Part shown: piece after piece, positions 26,719 through 35,663 of the stretch
How positions within the stretch are numbered: position 1 is the stretch's first letter
Layout of the letters: every line of letters starts with the position of its first letter
From: Bdellovibrio bacteriovorus W
GTDB taxonomy: Bacteria > Bdellovibrionota > Bdellovibrionia > Bdellovibrionales > Bdellovibrionaceae
Assembly: GCA_000525675.1 (NCBI GenBank)
Contig: CP002190.1
Coordinates: 1,426,001-1,490,000, forward strand
Direction: 5' to 3'
DNA: 64,000 nt
Made by a program: the position numbers and the translations under genes
The notes under the pieces: generated by a model
Databases searched by the model: none
Seen by the model: only the letters and a program-made list of their open reading frames with translations
What the model was told of the DNA's origin: nothing

Positions 26719-28033
26719 GTTTTCGCCAAAAGTTGCAATTATCGGTCGTCCCAACGTAGGTAAGTCAACGTTTTTCAATATCGTTACGGACTCACGTAAA
26801 GCCGTTGTAAAGAATCAACCGGGTGTGACACGTGATATCTTAATCGAGCCGGTGGACATGTGGGGAAAGCAGTTCGATCTTATCGACACTGGTGGAATCA
26901 CTGAGGCTGGCGATATTTTTTCTAAATTGATTCGCGAGCAAGTGACTGAGTTTTTACATTCTGTGGACTTGATCGTTGCTGTGATGGATGGCCGTGTAGG
27001 CCTCGTTCCAGAAGATCGTGATATTATCCGTGTGGCAAAACAAGCTGGAAAGCCGTTCTTATTGGTCATCAATAAAGTCGATTCCATTATGGATGACGAG
27101 ACCGCAAAAACTGATTTCTATGAATTCGGTGTGGATATTATCTCTGCGTCTTTTGAGCAACGCCGTGGCGTTGGTGATGTTCTTGAATGGGTAGTTCAGC
27201 ACGTTCCTGTGGCTCCTGCGACGGTAAAAGAAGGTCTTAATATTGCTATCATCGGTAAGCCAAATGTTGGTAAAAGCTCGATCTGCAATCGTATCTTAGG
27301 CTCTAATCGTATGTTGGTATCTGATGTGGCAGGGACGACGATTGACTCAGTGGACACTCCTTTTATCTATAATGATACAAAGTACACTCTTGTGGACACT
27401 GCAGGTTTAAGACGTTCTTCACGTCGTGAAGAGGATCTAGAAATTATTTCTGCGTTTAAATCTCAAGAGGCTCTACGCAGAGCTGACATTGTTTTATTGA
27501 TGGTTGATGGGACGGAAGGTCCTTCGGATCAAGATGCGCGCATCATGCAGGCGATTTTGGAAGATCATAAAGCAGTGATTGTGGTTGCGAATAAATCGGA
27601 TCTTGGAAATAAAGAAGTTCCTGAGTATCGCAAAACGTTCAAAGAGCAATGCGAACGCACATTCCACTTCTTTAGAGACGTTCACGTGACGTTTACAAGC
27701 GCAAAGACAGGCGCTGGTATTGAGCAGTTGTTTGAAATGATCGAACTTGTAAAAGATCAGATGACAATGCGTATTCCGACGTCAGAGTTGAATGACTTCT
27801 TCTTTGAAACAATTCGTAAAGCTCCAGCTCCGGTTTGGGGTGTGACGAACGTGAAGTTCTATTACCTGACTCAGACTTATCAAAAACCACCAGCGTTTAT
27901 TGCGTTCGCGAATCATCCAGACGGTGTGACGAATGCTTATCGCCGTTTCTTAATTAAAAATATTAAGGAGCGTTGGAATCTTTGGGGAATGCCGATTCGT
28001 ATCTTCTGTATGAAATCTAGAGGCAGAGACTAA
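26696..28033 (+). CDS. der: GTPase Der (EngA)
   Basis: Der has two GTPase domains in tandem and acts in 50S subunit assembly. First domain: G1 GRPNVGKSTFF, DTGG and NKVD. Second domain, from about residue 180: GKPNVGKSSICNR, DTAG and NKSD. A C-terminal KH-like domain binds rRNA (VTNVKFYYLTQTYQKPPAFI, NIKERWNLWGMPIRI). The 445-residue length is typical. The start lies within the era gene, with GGAG upstream. The transporter gene begins 3 bp after the stop. Confidence 0.96.
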   Translation: MEQNQRAEFSPKVAIIGRPNVGKSTFFNIVTDSRKAVVKNQPGVTRDILIEPVDMWGKQFDLIDTGGITEAGDIFSKLIREQVTEFLHSVDLIVAVMDGRVGLVPEDRDIIRVAKQAGKPFLLVINKVDSIMDDETAKTDFYEFGVDIISASFEQRRGVGDVLEWVVQHVPVAPATVKEGLNIAIIGKPNVGKSSICNRILGSNRMLVSDVAGTTIDSVDTPFIYNDTKYTLVDTAGLRRSSRREEDLEIISAFKSQEALRRADIVLLMVDGTEGPSDQDARIMQAILEDHKAVIVVANKSDLGNKEVPEYRKTFKEQCERTFHFFRDVHVTFTSAKTGAGIEQLFEMIELVKDQMTMRIPTSELNDFFFETIRKAPAPVWGVTNVKFYYLTQTYQKPPAFIAFANHPDGVTNAYRRFLIKNIKERWNLWGMPIRIFCMKSRGRD

Positions 28034-28036
28034 GTA

Positions 28037-29401
28037 ATGGCTCAAAAACGTGGGGCTTGGCGCACAAGGTTTGGATTTTATCTTTTGGCTGTGGGATCTG
28101 CCTGCGGCCTTGGAAACCTTTGGCGCTTTCCTTACGTGGTGGGTGAAAATGGCGGCGGTGCCTTTATCCTGATTTATGTTTTTATGGCGCTGGCAATTGG
28201 GGCGCCGATGTTGATTGCCGAGCTGATGCTTGGTAAAAACAGCCGTCGCTCTGTGATCGTCGCTACTCAGCAGCTCAGTCAAAAGGCGGGAAAGGGATTT
28301 CGTTGGTCGGGAAGGCTTTCGGTTATTCTTTCGACCGTCGTCCTATCTTATTATGCAGTGATCAGTGGGTGGGTACTGCATTTCATTACCCAATTTGTCC
28401 TAGCTCTGTTTGTAGGTTCAGAGAGCATTACCTCGGACTCTAACTTAGCATCTTTGATGTCCAATGGATGGTTGCAGTTGATGTTAGCCTCTGTGCACAT
28501 TCTTGTTACCGTGGTCGTGGTTGTTAAAGGTGTTCAAGAGGGTATCGAGAGATGGATTGGATGGATCACGCCCTTATTTGTCGCTCTAGTCGGTATCTTG
28601 GTTGTGCGAGCGTTCTCATTGCCATCAACTTCTGAGGTTTTGCGTTTTCTTTTCTATCCTGACTTTTCAAAATTAACTCTCTCGTCGTTAAATCATGCTC
28701 TGGGGCACGTTTTCTTTACGCTCTCTGTAGGGTTTGGGACGATGGTGACCTTCGGTTCTTATATGCGTGACAGTGATCATGCGCCAACGGCGGGGTTTCG
28801 TGTTGCTCTTGTAGATACTGTGATTTCTTTAATTGCCGTGGTGATGATCTTTCCGGTGGCATTTCAAGCGACAAACACTCCACTGACAGACCCTGCTTTG
28901 ATGTTTGAGGTCTTGCCGAAGTACTTAATTGAAATCCCTGGGGGCGTACTCTTTGGATTGGCTTTCTTTGTTTGTCTTTATATGGCGGCTTTAAACGCAA
29001 GTATCGGTCTTTTAGAAGTTATTGTTTCTAATTGGATGGATATGCAAAAGCGGATGGAGCGGGGGCCTGTAACTTGGTTTTCAGGCGTTGTGGCCTTGTT
29101 CCTTACAAGTTTGCCAGCTCTTTCAAGTACGGTGTTTAAGAACGTCCGTATATCTGGCAGATCTGTGATTGAGCTTATGGACTCTTTGTTGATTAATTGG
29201 TTTTTGCCATTGATTGCTCTAGGGGTTTTACTGGCCTTTAATCTGGGTGTTTCTGACCAAGAAAGAGAAAGTAGCTTTGTCGATAGAGATAAATTTGTGA
29301 GCTACTCTATGTACCCTCATTGGAGTTTTATCCTGAAGTGGGTTGCTCCGGCGGTGATTCTTTTGGGGTTGTTCTTGCAAGTTATTGGGGTGCTTTCTTA
29401 A
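28037..29401 (+). CDS. Sodium-dependent transporter, NSS (SNF/LeuT) family
   Basis: A 454-residue inner-membrane symporter with about 11-12 hydrophobic helices. The first helix carries the family hallmark: AVGSACGLGNLWRFPYVVG followed by ENGGGAFILIYV, which forms sodium- and substrate-binding unwound segments in LeuT. Bacterial members import amino acids or related compounds with sodium; this substrate cannot be read. It is the last gene of the desulfurase-to-der run, 3 bp after der, and is followed by a strong terminator. Amino-acid uptake would suit a predator (inference). Confidence 0.92.
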   Translation: MAQKRGAWRTRFGFYLLAVGSACGLGNLWRFPYVVGENGGGAFILIYVFMALAIGAPMLIAELMLGKNSRRSVIVATQQLSQKAGKGFRWSGRLSVILSTVVLSYYAVISGWVLHFITQFVLALFVGSESITSDSNLASLMSNGWLQLMLASVHILVTVVVVVKGVQEGIERWIGWITPLFVALVGILVVRAFSLPSTSEVLRFLFYPDFSKLTLSSLNHALGHVFFTLSVGFGTMVTFGSYMRDSDHAPTAGFRVALVDTVISLIAVVMIFPVAFQATNTPLTDPALMFEVLPKYLIEIPGGVLFGLAFFVCLYMAALNASIGLLEVIVSNWMDMQKRMERGPVTWFSGVVALFLTSLPALSSTVFKNVRISGRSVIELMDSLLINWFLPLIALGVLLAFNLGVSDQERESSFVDRDKFVSYSMYPHWSFILKWVAPAVILLGLFLQVIGVLS

Positions 29402-29430
29402 AGAAGAATGGGCAACCAGTTTTAAAATAA

Positions 29431-29466
29431 AAAAAGGAAAGCTATTCAGGCTTTCCTTTTTTTTAT
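29431..29466. terminator. Bidirectional intrinsic terminator
   Basis: AAAGGAAAGC / GCTTTCCTTT stem with a 7-nt loop and A/T runs on both sides, between convergent genes. Confidence 0.9.
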
Positions 29467-29492
29467 GAATCTTCACTTTCTAAATGTATGTT

Positions 29493-30296
29493 TTAGAAGT
29501 TCAAACCGATGATGGCATGGAGTGAGTAAAAGTCTCCAGAGATGGGTTTAAGAAGTTTCTCGTTTCCTTCGATGAACATTTTCGATTCATCTTTAAATTC
29601 CACATAGTGATAAACTGCTTGAACTCCTAAGAAGGCTTTTTTGCGCATTAAAGGAATCTCTAAGCCCGCACCAAGATCGAAACCCATTGTTGAGTCACGA
29701 GCATAACCGTCAACGGCTCCAGCAGTACTTGTTAAAGTATAAGTTCTATAGAAGTTTCCAAATCCGCCTAAGATATAGGGATTTAGATCTGCAAGACCAC
29801 GCGTAACATTTTGCGTATTCATGTAGTACTTCAAGTCGACGTTGATAGAGGTAATGGATACGTTTCCAGAATAAGTTTCGCCACCGCCACCAGATTTTTC
29901 AGTTTGGAAGCGTACTCCATGGTCACCTGTTTGAAACGATAAGCTCATCGCAAGGCGAAGATCGAAGAAGTAGGTTAAGAAAACGCCAAAGTCAGGACCG
30001 CTTTGGTAAACGTCGGCAAAGTTACCAGTGAAGCCGCGAATACCACCGCCCACGCCAGCCGTTAGGAAGCGGCCGTTACGGAAAAAGTTGATGTCAGCTT
30101 CTTCATCAGATTCTTCGTCGAATTCACTGTAGTCAGTGAACGGGTCATAGGCCTCATCTGGGTCCATCTGAGCCACGCGGTACTGTTCTTCGTGCGAAGG
30201 TAATTGAGCCATGGCTTTATCAGGCATAGTAATGGTGGCTAGCGCTGCTAAAAGCGACGGCAATAGAAATACTTTAAGAATCACTTTTGACTTCAC
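29493..30296 (-). CDS. Predicted outer-membrane beta-barrel protein
   Basis: A signal peptide (about residues 1-30, ending near DKAMA) precedes an acidic segment (DPDEAYDPFTDYSEFDEESD) and then alternating aromatic/polar strands, ending in the typical C-terminal Phe (AIIGLNF). This resembles OmpA/OmpW-sized eight-strand barrels of the outer-membrane beta-barrel superfamily. GTG at 30296 is preferred to the GTG at 30308: GGGGGA lies just upstream and the promoter at 30315-30344 would start the RNA near 30308. Function unknown. Confidence 0.8.
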   Translation of the reverse strand: MKSKVILKVFLLPSLLAALATITMPDKAMAQLPSHEEQYRVAQMDPDEAYDPFTDYSEFDEESDEEADINFFRNGRFLTAGVGGGIRGFTGNFADVYQSGPDFGVFLTYFFDLRLAMSLSFQTGDHGVRFQTEKSGGGGETYSGNVSITSINVDLKYYMNTQNVTRGLADLNPYILGGFGNFYRTYTLTSTAGAVDGYARDSTMGFDLGAGLEIPLMRKKAFLGVQAVYHYVEFKDESKMFIEGNEKLLKPISGDFYSLHAIIGLNF

Positions 30297-30314
30297 AAGG
30301 TCCCCCACTGCTTC

Positions 30315-30344
30315 ATTATCGAACTAAATAGGGCAAAAGTTCAA
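30315..30344 (-). promoter_or_regulatory. Sigma-70-type promoter for the barrel gene
   Basis: On the reverse strand TTGAAC (30344-30339), 18 bp, GATAAT (30320-30315). Confidence 0.6.
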
Positions 30345-30396
30345 AAGAAAGTGTAAGGACCCATTGACGATGGACCAAGTGTGTCAGATTGAAGCA

Positions 30397-30939
30397 CTAA
30401 AGAGGTTCTTTAAGTGCTTTCTCAATGGCGTTGCGAATAGTGCTAGAGCTAGGTTTAGTGATTGAGGTCCAGCGTTCGATGACTTCACCTTTGCGGTTGA
30501 CTAGAAATTTCTCAAAATTCCAGCTCACATCTTTGAAAATCAGTCCAGGTTTGGCAGTGGTTAGGAATTCATAAACGGGTTGTTTAGAAGCTCCAGCAAC
30601 GGCGCCTTTTTCAAAAAAAGGAAAGCTTGTGCCATATTCACTCTGGGCAAACTTCTGAATGTCAGAGCCCTCGGCCTTTTCTTGTTTAAAATCGTTGGAT
30701 GGAAACGCCAAGACTGTAAAGCCCGATCCTTGGTAGTTTTTCTGAAGATCTTCAAGTTCCTTAAGTTGCGGAGTGAATCCACATTGAGAAGCTGTGTTGA
30801 CGACAAGAACAACTTTACCTCTGTAGGTAGAGAAATTGATCTTTTTGCCTTCGAGGCTAGTTGCTGAAAGATCAAAAAAGGAAGAAGCTAGGGCTGACGA
30901 AGAGATTAGAAGAGCTCCTAGGAATGTGACTAGTTTCAT
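30397..30939 (-). CDS. Exported glutathione peroxidase-family thiol peroxidase
   Basis: A 180-residue GPx-fold enzyme that reduces peroxides with a thiol donor. ATG at 30939 is chosen: GGAGG lies 8 nt upstream, and the product starts with a signal peptide (KLVTFLGALLISSSALA), pointing to the periplasm. Peroxidatic Cys53 is in VNTASQCGFT and the conserved Trp in SWNFEKFLV. The second motif reads FPSNDF where many members have FPCNQF, so the usual resolving Cys position is a Ser and the reductant may differ. Protection from prey-derived or host oxidants is inference. Confidence 0.9.
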   Translation of the reverse strand: MKLVTFLGALLISSSALASSFFDLSATSLEGKKINFSTYRGKVVLVVNTASQCGFTPQLKELEDLQKNYQGSGFTVLAFPSNDFKQEKAEGSDIQKFAQSEYGTSFPFFEKGAVAGASKQPVYEFLTTAKPGLIFKDVSWNFEKFLVNRKGEVIERWTSITKPSSSTIRNAIEKALKEPL

Positions 30940-31107
30940 AGCGGAAACCTCCATGTTTTAGGCCTTTTTATTTTAGATCCCCCGAAAGAGAATCTCAACT
31001 TTTCCTTCGAGAAATCTTCAATAGATGCAGCGCGCACCTTTGACTTTAAAGGGGCCTGATTTTCTAATGAAGATATCGCAAATACTGCAAGGCTCGGAGA
31101 AAAGTCC

Positions 31108-32388
31108 ATGGATACTGGAAGTCCCCTCATTATTGTATCGGCATTTGGTCGCGGTCATTGGTTAGCGGCTGAGCTTGCTAAAGAGGGATTGCCAGTAACA
31201 CTCTTAGATGTGACAGCTCAGCTTGGAGTTTGGCCTCCGGAAGACCAAGAAGGACCTTTTGGTTTTTTTCGTAATGATAAAATCAGCGAATCGCAGATCG
31301 AGCGCCTTTATTCGGATGATGCATTTGAAGAAAATGCCAACGGCTTCACTCTGTGGCTGAAAAATGGTCCGTTAGAGTGCAAAGGGCCGATGACTTCTTT
31401 TTCACTCGAAAAAAACGGACTTTCTGGTTTGGTGAAAGAAGCTTTAGCGGGTGACTTGCAAAGCACTAAGAAAGCTCAGCAATTAAACTTTAAGCAGAAC
31501 TGGCTCTTGCAGTTTGCCCATCAATGGGCCTCTACGACCTTCATGCCTAATGCCCTCGGAGTAAAGGCTGCTGATCCACTGCCACTCTTTTCTTCTTTTT
31601 TCAATCGTCAGAGCACGCGCAATGGACTTGAAAAGTCATTGGCTTGGCTCAAAAACAAAGGCGTTCAGGTTATTAAGCCGCAGGCGATTCGTGATTGTTC
31701 TTTTAGCTCACACAGTATGATCTCAGGACTTGAGATGGCAGCAGAGACTCAAGGGATCTTTAAGTTAGAGAGGCTGATTTGGACTTTGAGTAGCGAAGAG
31801 ACTTACTTTTTGAATGAAAAGTTAGGCAAGTATTTCTATCCATCAGGAATAGTTGAGTCTGAATGGAGCTGGGTTCGGTACCGAGTGCAGCTTCAGGCTT
31901 GCTCTGAAAGAGAGCAGCTCCCGAAGCACACATTGTTGATTGATGATGTAGAGTCGCCTTGGACCCATGAAAATATGCTCGTGGTTCAAAGAACGTCTTT
32001 GGCGGATCACTTTGATGTATGGATGAGAATTCCTACAGTACAAAGATTCAATAAAGAATACCTCAAAGAGCGTAGCGAGCGTATGCAGGAAAAACTTTTG
32101 CGTAAGATGGGTAAATCCCAACCAGAAGTAAACTCATTCCCTCAAGAGTATTATTACAACTATGCAGATTTGGGGCCTAGTCGTTATCCCGTATATAAAA
32201 ACCCTCCTGCTGAGCGCGTGAAAAAGAGTACCTATAAAAACTTTCACCTCAGTGGCCCTGAAGTTTGGGGTCAGTATTCATGGGGAGAATATTTTGAAAA
32301 TGATCAGAACACCCTAGCGAGTGTTTTGAAGTGGTGGAAAGATAAACTTCTTAAAGAGCAGAAAGAGCGAAAGGAAACTTTGTCATGA
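31108..32388 (+). CDS. Unknown protein with N-terminal dinucleotide-fold-like start, coupled to purB
   Basis: A 426-residue protein; no characterised family recognised. The N terminus (LIIVSAFGRGHWLAAELAKE followed by GLPVTLLDVT) looks like a beta-alpha-beta nucleotide-binding unit, as in FAD or NAD(P)-dependent oxidoreductases, although the glycine pattern (GRGHWLA) is not canonical. The rest is rich in Trp and Tyr (SWVRYRVQLQ, EYYYNYADLGPSRYPVY), with no membrane segment. GGAG precedes the ATG. The stop overlaps the purB start as ATGA, so the pair is coupled. A flavoprotein role is inference only. Confidence 0.75.
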   Translation: MDTGSPLIIVSAFGRGHWLAAELAKEGLPVTLLDVTAQLGVWPPEDQEGPFGFFRNDKISESQIERLYSDDAFEENANGFTLWLKNGPLECKGPMTSFSLEKNGLSGLVKEALAGDLQSTKKAQQLNFKQNWLLQFAHQWASTTFMPNALGVKAADPLPLFSSFFNRQSTRNGLEKSLAWLKNKGVQVIKPQAIRDCSFSSHSMISGLEMAAETQGIFKLERLIWTLSSEETYFLNEKLGKYFYPSGIVESEWSWVRYRVQLQACSEREQLPKHTLLIDDVESPWTHENMLVVQRTSLADHFDVWMRIPTVQRFNKEYLKERSERMQEKLLRKMGKSQPEVNSFPQEYYYNYADLGPSRYPVYKNPPAERVKKSTYKNFHLSGPEVWGQYSWGEYFENDQNTLASVLKWWKDKLLKEQKERKETLS

Positions 32389-33668
32389 TCGAAAGATATA
32401 CGCGCCCAGAAATGGGAAAGCTTTGGGCCAGTGATCAGCGCTTTGCGAATATGATGGAAGTTGAAATTGCTGTAGCGCAAGTACAAGCAGAGTTAGGGAT
32501 TATTCCAAAAGCTGCGGCCACTGCTATTGCTAAGAAGGCTAAGTTTTCTGTACCAAGAATTTTAGAAATTGAAGAAAAAACAAAACATGACGTGATCGCC
32601 TTTGTTTCAAATATGGCAGAAAACGTAGGTCCCCACGGGAAGTTTATCCATTTTGGACTGACTTCTTCAGATGTCTTAGATACCGCTTTTAGTTTGCAAG
32701 TCAGAGCGGCAGGGGACGTGCTGACGAAATCAATGCAGACCCTTGAGAAGTCTTTAAAAGCGCTTGTGAAAAAGCACGCAGGAACTCTGTGTGCAGGACG
32801 CACGCATGGAATGTTTGCAGAGCCGACAACCTTCGGTTTTAAGATGGCAGGGTTTCTAGCAGAGCTTCGCCGCAATCAAGCTCGCGTTCAAGAAGCTCTT
32901 GAAAACATGCGTATCTGTAAACTTAGCGGAGCTGTGGGAACATATTCGAGTCAATCCGAGAAAGTTGAGTCTTTAGTAGCAAAAAAATTGAAACTAAGAA
33001 CGGAAACGATTGCTACCCAAGTTGTCCCTCGCGATCGTCATGCAGAAATGCTCAATGCTCTAGCAATGTTGGGGACAGGGCTAGAAAGACTTGCTGTCGA
33101 GTTAAGACATTTACAGCGCAGTGATGTAGCTGAAGTGGTTGAGGGATTCACTCCTGGACAAAAGGGGTCCTCAGCAATGCCTCATAAAAAAAATCCTATC
33201 AGTGCGGAGAATATTACCGGACTTGCGCGCTTGTTGCGCTCTTATGCGATTGCAGGTCTTGAGAATGTAGCGCTTTGGCATGAGCGCGATATCAGTCACT
33301 CTTCAGTGGAGAGAGTTGTATTCCCAGATGCTTTCATTGTGGCTGATTATGCGGTTGCAAGAATGGCAAGACTGTTAGATGGCCTCTATGTGAATGAAGA
33401 ACAGATGATTATGAACATTCAAAGATCTCAAGGACAATTATTTAGTTCGCATGTGCTTTTAGCTCTCGTGAATAAGGGTTTAAAAAGAGAAGATGCCTAC
33501 GCGTTGGTGCAAGAATTGAGTCATTCCTTAAAGCGTGATGAACAGCTTGAGGATTTGGTTTTAAAAGATCCTCGCACCGCAAAGTTATTAAGTCGCAAAG
33601 AAATTGTCGAAATATTCTCTGGAAAAAAACACAAAGCTTCGATCGAAAAGATTATTAAGAGAGTTTAA
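32385..33668 (+). CDS. purB: Adenylosuccinate lyase
   Basis: PurB acts twice in purine synthesis, splitting SAICAR to AICAR and adenylosuccinate to AMP. The 427-residue fumarase-superfamily protein has the signature GSSAMPHKKNP in its flexible loop, HFGLTSSDVLDTA for substrate binding, and GRTHGMFAEP with the catalytic His. Length and motif order are normal for the short bacterial type. ATG overlaps the upstream stop; ldcA begins 2 bp after its stop. Confidence 0.96.
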   Translation: MIERYTRPEMGKLWASDQRFANMMEVEIAVAQVQAELGIIPKAAATAIAKKAKFSVPRILEIEEKTKHDVIAFVSNMAENVGPHGKFIHFGLTSSDVLDTAFSLQVRAAGDVLTKSMQTLEKSLKALVKKHAGTLCAGRTHGMFAEPTTFGFKMAGFLAELRRNQARVQEALENMRICKLSGAVGTYSSQSEKVESLVAKKLKLRTETIATQVVPRDRHAEMLNALAMLGTGLERLAVELRHLQRSDVAEVVEGFTPGQKGSSAMPHKKNPISAENITGLARLLRSYAIAGLENVALWHERDISHSSVERVVFPDAFIVADYAVARMARLLDGLYVNEEQMIMNIQRSQGQLFSSHVLLALVNKGLKREDAYALVQELSHSLKRDEQLEDLVLKDPRTAKLLSRKEIVEIFSGKKHKASIEKIIKRV

Positions 33669-33670
33669 AC

Positions 33671-34600
33671 GTGAATTGGAAATTTATTAAAGAAGGCGAC
33701 ATTATTGATGTGATTGCTCCTGGGTACGCTGTTGGTGCTGAGGAGATTGAAGGTGGACGTCGCTTTTTAGAAAATTGGAAACTTCAACCACGCATTCCGA
33801 AAAACATTATTAAACCGCACTTTTTACATGCCCATGATGACGAAGTTCGTTTTGAGTTTTTAAAGAAGGCTTTGCTTTCTGAAGATTCAAATACGATTTG
33901 GTGCTTGCGCGGTGGCTATGGCAGCAATCGCCTTTTGCCTTATTTGGCGAAGATGAAAAAGCCGAAAAAAGAAAAGTTAGTGATTGGTATTAGTGACATC
34001 ACCTCGTTACATAATTTTTTTATTCAAGAGTGGGGTTGGAAAACTCTGCATGCCCCCCTGTTAGATCGCTTGGGAAGAGGGCAAGTGTCTAAGAAGCATG
34101 AAAAAGAATTGAAAGATCTTCTTTTTGGCAAGACTCAAGAAATTGAATTTAAGAAGCTCAAGCCATTGAATGAAAAAGCCAAAAGCTTGAAGTCCAAACG
34201 TTCGCGAATTGTCGGAGGTAATCTCACGGTTTTACAATCAAGTTTGGGAACTCCATGGCAGATTGATGCACGTAATGCTTTTCTTTTCGTCGAGGATATC
34301 GGTGAACGTGGTTATCGCATTGATCGGATGTTTGAGCAGTTTGAGCAAGCGGGGATCTTTAAAGGTTGTCATGGATTAATTCTTGGTGACTTTATTGGCG
34401 GCGAAGAACCAGCTACAAAAAAGAATAATTTTAAAAAAGTTTTTGCAAGATGGGCCGGGGATTTGAATATTCCAGTTTTCACTGGGTTTGAGGCAGGACA
34501 TGCCATGATTCAAAGACCTGTGCCTATGAACACGCGTTGTGAATTGAGTGTCGTAAATAATAAAACGCAATTGCTCATTCAGTCTGGAGGTATTGCGTGA
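33671..34600 (+). CDS. ldcA: Murein LD-carboxypeptidase (S66 family)
   Basis: LdcA removes the terminal D-Ala from murein tetrapeptides in the cytoplasm during wall recycling. The 309-residue protein has nucleophile Ser85 in RGGYGSNR, the Glu of FVEDIGERGYRIDRM and His of GFEAGHAM, the Ser-Glu-His triad of the family. No signal peptide is present. GTG start, 2 bp after purB; the stop overlaps the GTG of the next gene. With mpl two genes on, it supports reuse of peptides from its own or prey wall (inference). Confidence 0.93.
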   Translation: MNWKFIKEGDIIDVIAPGYAVGAEEIEGGRRFLENWKLQPRIPKNIIKPHFLHAHDDEVRFEFLKKALLSEDSNTIWCLRGGYGSNRLLPYLAKMKKPKKEKLVIGISDITSLHNFFIQEWGWKTLHAPLLDRLGRGQVSKKHEKELKDLLFGKTQEIEFKKLKPLNEKAKSLKSKRSRIVGGNLTVLQSSLGTPWQIDARNAFLFVEDIGERGYRIDRMFEQFEQAGIFKGCHGLILGDFIGGEEPATKKNNFKKVFARWAGDLNIPVFTGFEAGHAMIQRPVPMNTRCELSVVNNKTQLLIQSGGIA

Positions 34601-35655
34601 AGTACTCTGTTTTAGAAAAAAATGTTATAAAAAATATTGAAGAGCATATCCGCGATACGGCTCCTGGCGTGATGGTTCGTGCCTATCAGGGCGGAAGAAT
34701 TATTTGTGATATCGCGGTCGGAAATACTTATGCTTATTATGATTTAGCAAGCCTGACAAAAATCGTTTTTACGACTCAAGCTATGATGTATGCCTATGAG
34801 CTGCAAAAGTGGACATTCCAAACGAAGGTTGTGGATGTGCTTTCGTGGTTTCCACATAATAACGTGCGCATCATCGAGCTTCTCACTCATAGTTCAGGAC
34901 TTCCTTGGTGGATTCCGGCTTATCAAGAGTTGATGAAGGACAGTGCCGATAAAAAGCGAGAACATCTGAAAAAGATTCTTACTCAGCAAGAAGTTCACAA
35001 AGAGGGGAAAGCTGTTTACTCGGATGTGGGTTTTTGGGTTCTTGGGTTTATCTTAGAAGAGTTTTTTCAAAAGCCTTTGGTTGAAATCTGGGAAGATATT
35101 AAAAATAAATTCTATTTAGGTACGACTTTGGAGTTTCATCCAAACAATGAACCTAAACTTAAAACTTCCTATTTCGCTCCGACAGAGGAATGCCCTGTAC
35201 GTAAGAAGCTGATTCAGGGCGAAGTTCATGATCTGAATTGCTGGTCCATGGGGGGAGTATCTACCCATGCTGGACTTTTTGGGAGTGTGGATGATGTGGG
35301 TTGGTACTCCTTGTTGTTGCGCTCTCAGCTTATGGGGATTGCGCGCTATTCGATCCGTCAAAAGACGGCAAAGCTCTTTGCACAAAGAGCCCTTCCGGAA
35401 GGCAGTGGCGACTGGGCAATGGGCTTTATGATGCCCACGGCAGGTTCAGCAAGCTGTGGAAGTTATTTCTCTTTAGAGTCTGTGGGGCACACAGGCTTTA
35501 CTGGTACCTCAATGTGGTATGATCCGAAGATGGATATGAGTGTTGTCATACTTTCGAATCGAGTTCTTTATGGGGTGGACAATAAAGCCTTTGCGGAACT
35601 GCGCCCAAAAATTCATAATTGGATTGTTGAAAATTATCGCCGTAGTGGTGTTTAG
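34597..35655 (+). CDS. Serine hydrolase, beta-lactamase/PBP4* (S12) family
   Basis: A 352-residue S12-type serine hydrolase. The SxxK motif is Ser52-Lys55 in LASLTKIVF; YSD (in GKAVYSDVGFW, about residue 140) takes the YxN place, and HTGFTG the KTG place, as in esterase or peptidase members. No signal peptide was found, so it should be cytoplasmic, unlike ordinary penicillin-binding proteins. GTG start overlaps the ldcA stop by 4 nt and mpl follows after 8 bp, implying a role on murein-derived peptides. The precise substrate is unknown. Confidence 0.85.
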   Translation: MKYSVLEKNVIKNIEEHIRDTAPGVMVRAYQGGRIICDIAVGNTYAYYDLASLTKIVFTTQAMMYAYELQKWTFQTKVVDVLSWFPHNNVRIIELLTHSSGLPWWIPAYQELMKDSADKKREHLKKILTQQEVHKEGKAVYSDVGFWVLGFILEEFFQKPLVEIWEDIKNKFYLGTTLEFHPNNEPKLKTSYFAPTEECPVRKKLIQGEVHDLNCWSMGGVSTHAGLFGSVDDVGWYSLLLRSQLMGIARYSIRQKTAKLFAQRALPEGSGDWAMGFMMPTAGSASCGSYFSLESVGHTGFTGTSMWYDPKMDMSVVILSNRVLYGVDNKAFAELRPKIHNWIVENYRRSGV

Positions 35656-35663
35656 GAGCTTTC

